A stretch of 10,135 nucleotides of DNA from Candidatus Limimorpha equi (lineage in GTDB: Bacteria; Bacteroidota; Bacteroidia; Bacteroidales; F082). Positions 5,345 through 10,135 of this stretch are shown one piece after another. The stretch spans positions 1-10,135 of the forward strand of contig JAGHSL010000444.1 in assembly GCA_018065885.1 (NCBI GenBank), given 5' to 3'. Every line of letters starts with the position of its first letter. Position 1 is the first letter of the stretch. The notes under the pieces are model-generated. The model searched no databases and was not told the DNA's origin. It worked only from the letters and a program-made list of their open reading frames with translations. The translations under genes were made by a program, and so were the position numbers.

Positions 5345-7375
5345 ATGAGAAAATCTTTACTTTTCGTCTTTGCCATGCTGTTTGCAACAGCCACAATGGC
5401 ACAAACTCGCAACTCCTTGTTGCATGAATCTTTTGATGGCAGCTCAATTCCTGCCGGTTGGTCAATCGCAGGCTTAGGTGCCAGCAACTGGTTGATTTCC
5501 ACCTCCAACAATGCAGGTGGCAGCGCCAACGAGCTGAATCTCTATTGGGATCCCCAGTTCAATGGAACTTCACGTTTCGTCTCTCCCGCCATCGACCTCA
5601 CTGGCATTTCAAGCGTGGTCGTTTCCTTCAAGCACTGCCTTGATAATTATTCAGGCTCCAACACCATTGGCGTTGCAACATCGTCAGATGGCGGCACCAC
5701 ATGGAATGAAGCCTGGAGCCAAGGATTCTCAAACAGCACGCAGTATTCTTTCTCTCAGGAGCTCAGCACTCCTGACATGGGCAAAGCCGACGTGCGGTTC
5801 TGCATCTTTTTCAATGGCAGCAGCTACAACATCAACAACTGGTATTTCGATGACATTGAAGTCTACACCCTCGAAAACCTTGACCTTGGCGCAACAGCTA
5901 TCAATGTGCCTGATTTCGTTGGCGCTGGCAATCTGCCCATCAGCATGCAGGTTTTCAACTATGGTGTCACCCCTGTAACATCTGTTGAAGCCAGCTATCG
6001 GATTGATGAAAACGAACCTGTTACCGAGACTTTCTCCGTCAATATTCCTTCGTTAGGCACAGCAGCCTTGGATTTCACAACCTTGGCCGCTTTGATTCCT
6101 GGCTCATACAGCCTTACCATCGACATTCTGAATGTCAATGGCACTTCTGATGACATCGAAGACAACAACACGCTGGCAAAGACCGTTGGCGTGGCTTTGG
6201 GTTCAGTCCAGAAGATTCCTATGATTGAGCACTTCTCATCATCGACCTGCGGACCATGCGTCAGCGTCAATACCGCCATGCTCAACCTCTGCAACAACAA
6301 TCCTGGCAAATTCACCTACACCAAGTATCAGATGAACTGGCCTGGTAGCGGCGACCCTTACTACACTGAAGAAGGCGGCGTCAGAAGAAATCACTATGGT
6401 GTGAGTGCTGTCCCTCAAGTGTTCATGGACGGTGAAGACCAAGGTTATGGTGCCGCCACACAAGCCCCCCTTGATGCTCACTACAACACACCTGCTTTTG
6501 CTGAAATCCGCGGCGCTTTCACCGTTGAAGGCAACACCATCCATATTGTAGCCGACATCATGTCATACATCGACATGAATAATGTGAGGGCTTACGTTAC
6601 CGTCAACGAAAAAGAAACCCACAACAATGTCGGTGGCAACGGTGAAACAAGCTTCCACCACATCATGATGAAGATGTTGCCTAATGGTAACGGTTCAACC
6701 ATTTCAATCGAAGCCGGCGAATACCAGCATCTTGAATTCACTCAGGACATGTCATCAACACATGTTGAAGAAATGAGCGACCTTGAAGTTTCAGTTTGGG
6801 TTGAAGACTACAACGCCAAGAGCGTGTTCAACAGCCACTTCCTGTATGAAAATGCTGAACATCCTTACGCGCCTATGAATGTCGAACTGACCGAAGATGA
6901 AACCGGCGAAGAAAACATCATGGTTCTTACTTGGGAAGCTCCTGAACAAGGCAATCCTACTGGTTACAATGTTTTCGTCAATGGCGAATTGGTCGCTGAA
7001 AACATTACCGATATGGAATACACCTTTGCTGGTGAATTCGGCACATTCTATGTCACCGAAGTTCAGGCTGTTTATGGCGACATGACCTCCGTAAAGGCTG
7101 CTACTTCCAAGACAAACACTTGGGCTGTCGCTGAAAATACAGAAAACAGCTGCCATGTCTATCCAAATCCTGCCAGCAACATGGTTCGCATTGATGCAAC
7201 CAGCGAACTGCAGCAAATCGACATCTACAACGTGCTTGGCGCATTAGTCGAAACCATCAATGTCAGCGGCAAGTCAGTCCAGCTGAACCTCGCCAACTAC
7301 AGCAACGGTGTCTATTTCCTCAACATCAACCATGCTGAAGGTAACAGCACACAACGCTTGGTGATTACACATTGA
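5345..7375 (+). CDS. T9SS cargo protein with Omp28/thioredoxin-like domain
   Basis: The 676-residue protein is predicted to cross the inner membrane by Sec, then the outer membrane by the type IX system, and to be released or anchored at the surface. A signal peptide spans residues 1-19 (cut at MAQ). A choice-of-anchor-J-like beta domain covers about 27-175 (FDGSSIPAGW ... NWYFDDIEVY). A CARDB-like or Ig-like segment follows at about 178-285. An Omp28-type thioredoxin-like domain begins near 290, with SSTCGPC (C302 and C305) and the expected cis-proline P357 in AVPQVFMDG. An FN3-like domain lies near 510-590. The C-terminal 74 residues form a type A sorting domain: VYPNPASN at 605-612, VRIDA, IYNVLG, NGVYFLNI, RLVITH. 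Substrate and partners are unknown; thiol-disulfide activity outside the cell is inferred only from CGPC. It is monocistronic, with a strong terminator behind it. Confidence 0.87.
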   Translation: MRKSLLFVFAMLFATATMAQTRNSLLHESFDGSSIPAGWSIAGLGASNWLISTSNNAGGSANELNLYWDPQFNGTSRFVSPAIDLTGISSVVVSFKHCLDNYSGSNTIGVATSSDGGTTWNEAWSQGFSNSTQYSFSQELSTPDMGKADVRFCIFFNGSSYNINNWYFDDIEVYTLENLDLGATAINVPDFVGAGNLPISMQVFNYGVTPVTSVEASYRIDENEPVTETFSVNIPSLGTAALDFTTLAALIPGSYSLTIDILNVNGTSDDIEDNNTLAKTVGVALGSVQKIPMIEHFSSSTCGPCVSVNTAMLNLCNNNPGKFTYTKYQMNWPGSGDPYYTEEGGVRRNHYGVSAVPQVFMDGEDQGYGAATQAPLDAHYNTPAFAEIRGAFTVEGNTIHIVADIMSYIDMNNVRAYVTVNEKETHNNVGGNGETSFHHIMMKMLPNGNGSTISIEAGEYQHLEFTQDMSSTHVEEMSDLEVSVWVEDYNAKSVFNSHFLYENAEHPYAPMNVELTEDETGEENIMVLTWEAPEQGNPTGYNVFVNGELVAENITDMEYTFAGEFGTFYVTEVQAVYGDMTSVKAATSKTNTWAVAENTENSCHVYPNPASNMVRIDATSELQQIDIYNVLGALVETINVSGKSVQLNLANYSNGVYFLNINHAEGNSTQRLVITH

Positions 7376-7391
7376 TTTTGTCAATCACATA

Positions 7392-7428
7392 AAAAATAGG
7401 AGAAGGTCCATGACTTTCTCCTATTTTT
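7392..7428. terminator. strong bidirectional intrinsic terminator
   Basis: AAAAATAGGAGAA (7392-7404) and TTCTCCTATTTTT (7416-7428) are exact reverse complements. With one G-T pair and GTC/GAC inside, the stem reaches 17 pairs around a CAT loop. Each strand ends in a T-run, so it can stop both the T9SS cargo gene, 16 bases upstream, and convergent pheS. Confidence 0.88.
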
Positions 7429-7447
7429 ATTTGGATAGAAATGTAGT

Positions 7448-8461
7448 TTAAGCCAAATCAAACTGCTCCAAGAAACGCAGGTCGTTTTCAAAGAACAGAC
7501 GCAAGTCGTTGATTTGGTATTTCAGCATGGCGATACGTTCAACGCCCATACCGAAGGCAAAACCTGTGTATTTTTCAGGGTCAATGCCGCTGGAAATCAG
7601 AATGTTCGGGTCGCACATACCGCAGCCCAAGATTTCAACCCAACCCGTGTGTTTGCAGATATTGCAGCCTTTGCCGCCGCAAATGTTGCACGAAATATCC
7701 ATTTCAGCCGAAGTTTCGGTGAATGGGAAATAAGATGGACGGAAACGCACCTTGGTGCCTTCGCCGAAAAATTCCTGCACGAAATGGTAAAGGGTCTGCT
7801 TTAAATCGGCAAATGAAACGTTTTCATCAATGTAAAGACCTTCAATCTGGTGGAAAATGCAGTGGGCGCGTGCCGAGATGGCTTCGTTGCGGAACACTCG
7901 GCCAGGGGCGATGATGCGGATAGGCAGTTTGCCTTGTTCCATTACGCGGACCTGAATGCTTGAAGTGTGGGTGCGGAGCAATACATCGGGTGCCTTATTA
8001 ATAAAGAAGGTGTCCTGCATGTCGCGTGCCGGATGGTCGGGCGGGAAATTCAGGGCCGAGAAAACATGGAAATCGTCTTCCACTTCGGGACCATCGGCGA
8101 TGGTGAAGCCGAGGTGTTCGAAGATTTCGTTGATGTCGCGGCGCACGATTGACAGCGGGTGACGGGCACCTTTCATTTCGTTGGCAGGCATACTCATATC
8201 GAAGCCAGCTTCCGAACTGTGCTGTGATTCAAACTTTTGGAGTTGTTCTTCAACCTTTTCCTGAACGGTGTTTTTCAATTCGTTAAGGCGCATTCCCATT
8301 TCCTTGCGGAGTTCGGGAGACACGTTCTTGAAATCGGCAAACAAGGCTGGAATGACACCTTTTTTGCTCAAATAAGTGATGCGGAAGTTTTCCAATTCAT
8401 CCTTGTTTTCGGCATTGAAATTCCGCACTTCGTTTAATATCTGTTCTATCTTTTCTTTCAT
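7448..8461 (-). CDS. pheS: phenylalanyl-tRNA synthetase alpha subunit
   Basis: PheS is the catalytic subunit of the alpha2-beta2 enzyme that attaches phenylalanine to tRNA-Phe. The 337-residue length is standard. An N-terminal coiled-coil tRNA-binding arm spans about 1-85. Class II motif 1 lies around GARHPLSIVRRDI (98-110). HTSS is at 165-168, motif 2 around GRVFRNEAISARAH with HQIEG (187-208), and motif 3 in GFAFGMGVERIAML (300-313). A cysteine cluster, C258-x2-C261-x4-C266-x2-C269, plus C280 and C283, looks like a zinc-binding insert of the kind seen in Bacteroidota and some other PheS. pheT is not in the window, so the subunits are encoded apart, at least on this side. No exact TAnnTTTG box precedes the ATG, so it may be read from the cyclophilin gene upstream or from a divergent promoter sequence. 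Confidence 0.96.
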   Translation of the reverse strand: MKEKIEQILNEVRNFNAENKDELENFRITYLSKKGVIPALFADFKNVSPELRKEMGMRLNELKNTVQEKVEEQLQKFESQHSSEAGFDMSMPANEMKGARHPLSIVRRDINEIFEHLGFTIADGPEVEDDFHVFSALNFPPDHPARDMQDTFFINKAPDVLLRTHTSSIQVRVMEQGKLPIRIIAPGRVFRNEAISARAHCIFHQIEGLYIDENVSFADLKQTLYHFVQEFFGEGTKVRFRPSYFPFTETSAEMDISCNICGGKGCNICKHTGWVEILGCGMCDPNILISSGIDPEKYTGFAFGMGVERIAMLKYQINDLRLFFENDLRFLEQFDLA

Positions 8462-8614
8462 GATCGACTATTTGACTTGTGGACAAATGGGTTTAAAGAT
8501 TCAAGGATTTAAGATTTAAAGATTGACAAGTGGATTTTTAGACAATTTGACAATTAGACTGTTTTTGACTTTTGAAAAACTGTAAACTGATAACTGATAA
8601 CCGATAACCAACAA
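8462..8614. other. 153-bp intergenic spacer of low-complexity direct repeats
   Basis: No gene is visible between pheS and the cyclophilin gene. The spacer contains TTTAAAGATT twice (8492-8501 and 8515-8524). A run of TTGAC / TTAGAC / TTTGAC words follows at about 8520-8573. It shares the exact 11-mer TTTTGACTTTT (8563-8573) and the word TTAGACT with the spacer after mvaD. It ends with the 7-bp tandem repeat listed separately. Confidence 0.65.
8578..8612. repeat. 7-bp tandem repeat, consensus AACTGAT
   Basis: Five consecutive 7-base units read AACTGTA, AACTGAT, AACTGAT, AACCGAT and AACCAAC, two of them identical. The array stops 2 bases before the end of the cyclophilin gene (its stop codon is at 8615-8617 on the minus strand). 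Such short arrays are prone to slippage and may vary between strains. Confidence 0.7.
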
Positions 8615-9247
8615 TTACTTTTCAATTTCAATGGTCATAGTGACGGCTTCGATTGGAGCATCCATTCGGCCAGTCTTTACGGTGGCAATCTTATCAACGA
8701 CGTCCATGCCTTCAATCACTTCGCCGAAAACGGTGTAGTCGCCGTCCAAATGTGGGGTGCCGCCTACGGTTTTGTATGCCTGACGTTGCTTGGCACCAAT
8801 CACTTTGCCCATGCGGTTTTCGTACATGTCGAGGGTCTGGTCATCGTATTTCTGACCTTGTACAATGTAGAACTGCGAACCGCTGGAAGCCTTTTTCGGG
8901 TTGACTTGGTCGGGCTGGCGGGCTGCACATAAAGCGCCTTTCTTGTGGAAGTGGTTGCTCTTGATTTCGGCTGGAACCTTATAGCCCGGGTCCAAACGGC
9001 CATCGGCATTCTGTCCGCCTTGAATCATGAAATTCTTGATGATGCGGTGAAATGGCGAATTGTTGTACCAGCCTTCGTTGACCAATTTGATGAAGTTGTC
9101 GCGATGCAGGGGCGTATCGTTGTAAAGTTTTGCCTTTATGGTTCCATAGTTCGTCTTGATGACGATGATGGTTTCCTTTTCCGTTGCATTTTGTGCCTGG
9201 CAAGTCAGTCCGATGAGAACCAATGCCGCTAAAATAATTTTCTTCAT
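8615..9247 (-). CDS. exported cyclophilin-type peptidyl-prolyl cis-trans isomerase
   Basis: This enzyme speeds cis-trans isomerisation of X-Pro bonds and is predicted to help proteins fold in the periplasm. The 210-residue protein has a signal peptide (MKKIILAALVLIGL, likely cut after CQA at residue 18). A cysteine at 16 is preceded by LT rather than a good lipobox, so lipidation is doubtful. Cyclophilin marks are FHRII with the catalytic arginine R68, FMIQGG at 73-78, GSQFYIVQG near 123-131 and HLDGDYTVFGEVIEGMDVVD from 166. Between GSQF and HLDG there is an extra segment of about 40 residues (KYDDQ ... GGTP), common in Bacteroidota homologues. It lies 38 bases after the DUF4270 gene on the same strand, so co-transcription is likely. 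Before its ATG only an imperfect -7-like TAATCTTTA is seen. Confidence 0.92.
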   Translation of the reverse strand: MKKIILAALVLIGLTCQAQNATEKETIIVIKTNYGTIKAKLYNDTPLHRDNFIKLVNEGWYNNSPFHRIIKNFMIQGGQNADGRLDPGYKVPAEIKSNHFHKKGALCAARQPDQVNPKKASSGSQFYIVQGQKYDDQTLDMYENRMGKVIGAKQRQAYKTVGGTPHLDGDYTVFGEVIEGMDVVDKIATVKTGRMDAPIEAVTMTIEIEK

Positions 9248-9285
9248 TGTTTTGTGTTATTTGTAAAGATTAAATTCAATATGAA

Positions 9286-10135
9286 TCATTCTCCAACAAG
9301 AGAATAAGTGACTTCCAAGTGCAGTTTGTTTTTCTGTGAGGATTCTGGGCCGGCTACAATTAGGCGTGCTGCACCGTAGGATGCTTCGTTAACGCCCAAA
9401 TAGAGACCCGTGTTCGGTTTCGTGCCCTTGACGATGTCGGCCAAATACTCCGAAATACGGAAAGTATAGGTTTTTGTCTTGTTAGAATAGGTGCCTCCCC
9501 AATAGTTACTGCCTTCGAAATTGTCGGGAAGCACGTATGTGGAGCCATCTTGATTCAGCCCGACGAGGAAAAGGCTACTTGGTGCCAAAAAGATATTCGT
9601 GTCGGCATAAAGTGAATCGACGGGAACGATAAGTTTTGCATCGTTGATGACAATATGGCTGTTTTCTAAAGTGTCGGTCCAATGTTCGATGTCGGGGAAC
9701 TTGAGAAAGGTTTTCACGCCACCCATAGCTTGCGTGTATACAGTCTGTTGCCCTAATGCAGTATTGCCGTTCAGCACTTGGGCAATGAAGTTTACATCGC
9801 CTTGCGTGTAGTCATGGATGTAACGGTTGAAAAAGACATCGTTTGTGGTGACATAGAAATCGTAACGCATGGCCTTGTCCGGATTATCGGCCTCATGATA
9901 ATAAAGCTGCAATTGCGAATAAGTGTTGTTGGTCAAGCTGATATAGCAGATGGAACCGATTTCGTTGACACTTTCCGTGATGACATATAAGCCAGGGAAA
10001 TGCGTTTTGAAATCATCGGGAGAAAAATAAGCGGAACTGTCGAGATTCATGATGTAGTTGCCCAAATTCTCGCTCAATGGAATTCGGATGATTGGGCGTC
10101 CGATGGTGTCGCTGCCAATCACGCTTGCTGCCGTG
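9286..10135 (-). CDS. DUF4270-family surface lipoprotein, 5' end outside window
   Basis: The frame stays open to the right edge, so the N-terminus, which would include any lipoprotein signal, is missing. The GTG at 10120-10122 is probably just an internal valine, not a start. About 283 residues are visible, corresponding to the C-terminal part of a DUF4270 protein, a Bacteroidota-specific family of mostly uncharacterised exported lipoproteins. Supporting features are the beta-rich composition, FPGLYVITES, SQLQLYYHEAD, GGVKTFLKFPDIEHW, the NDAKLIVPVD segment, and the ending RLIVAGPESSQKNKLHLEVTYSLVGE. It precedes the cyclophilin gene by 38 bases on the same strand. I can assign no biochemical function. 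Confidence 0.75.
   Translation of the reverse strand, partial: TAASVIGSDTIGRPIIRIPLSENLGNYIMNLDSSAYFSPDDFKTHFPGLYVITESVNEIGSICYISLTNNTYSQLQLYYHEADNPDKAMRYDFYVTTNDVFFNRYIHDYTQGDVNFIAQVLNGNTALGQQTVYTQAMGGVKTFLKFPDIEHWTDTLENSHIVINDAKLIVPVDSLYADTNIFLAPSSLFLVGLNQDGSTYVLPDNFEGSNYWGGTYSNKTKTYTFRISEYLADIVKGTKPNTGLYLGVNEASYGAARLIVAGPESSQKNKLHLEVTYSLVGE

Noticed and set aside
6791..7216. 141-codon open frame antisense to the T9SS cargo gene
   Set aside because: It overlaps the FN3-like and sorting domains, and its translation has no recognisable feature.
10120..10122. GTG at 10122 as the start of the DUF4270 gene
   Set aside because: The frame remains open to the window edge and a signal sequence would be expected before this point, so it is most likely an internal valine codon.
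1..10135. A mobile element, defence island or biosynthetic cluster
   Set aside because: Reading both strands gave no transposase, integrase, recombinase, toxin-antitoxin pair, nuclease-helicase defence gene or synthase set; neighbouring genes are core metabolic or envelope genes.

Overview
The window looks like a chromosomal segment from an uncultured member of the Bacteroidota, probably Bacteroidales-like. Several independent signs point there. One protein has a type IX secretion (T9SS) C-terminal sorting domain. A DUF4270-type surface lipoprotein is present. PheS and the cyclophilin are of the Bacteroidota type. Starts lack clear Shine-Dalgarno sequences. Five genes are preceded by exact matches to the phylum's TAnnTTTG -7 promoter box. 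No tRNA, rRNA, CRISPR array, insertion sequence or phage gene was seen.

Layout. Left (+ strand): diphosphomevalonate decarboxylase (mvaD), a 151-bp spacer rich in hairpins and short repeats, mevalonate kinase, then a GtrA-like membrane protein overlapping a stand-alone HldE-C/RfaE2-type nucleotidyltransferase. Next (- strand, convergent): tatD followed by overlapping tcdA. A divergent promoter region with a perfect 19-bp palindrome separates tatD from a tiny secreted-protein gene (+) carrying a tandem KDRWG-x-P-x-YY motif. That gene converges with, and overlaps by 6 bp, a NifX/NifB-like gene (-). The NifX-like gene is divergent from a 676-residue T9SS cargo protein (+) with a choice-of-anchor-like domain, an Omp28/thioredoxin-like domain with a CGPC motif, an FN3-like domain and a sorting domain. 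A strong bidirectional terminator separates this from a - strand block: pheS, a periplasmic cyclophilin and a DUF4270 protein cut by the right edge.

Functionally, mvaD and mevalonate kinase imply isoprenoid precursor synthesis by the mevalonate route. GtrA plus the RfaE2-like enzyme suggest envelope polysaccharide or heptose metabolism. TcdA modifies tRNA and PheS charges tRNA-Phe. The T9SS cargo, cyclophilin, DUF4270 protein and small secreted protein all act in or beyond the periplasm.

Most of the window is ordinary housekeeping sequence. The points most worth a second look are the small two-repeat secreted protein with its palindromic promoter, the paired hairpin repeats abutting the rfaE2 stop codon, the REP-like spacer between the two mevalonate genes, and the thioredoxin-like T9SS cargo. 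I see no clear evidence of a new multi-gene defence or mobile system.
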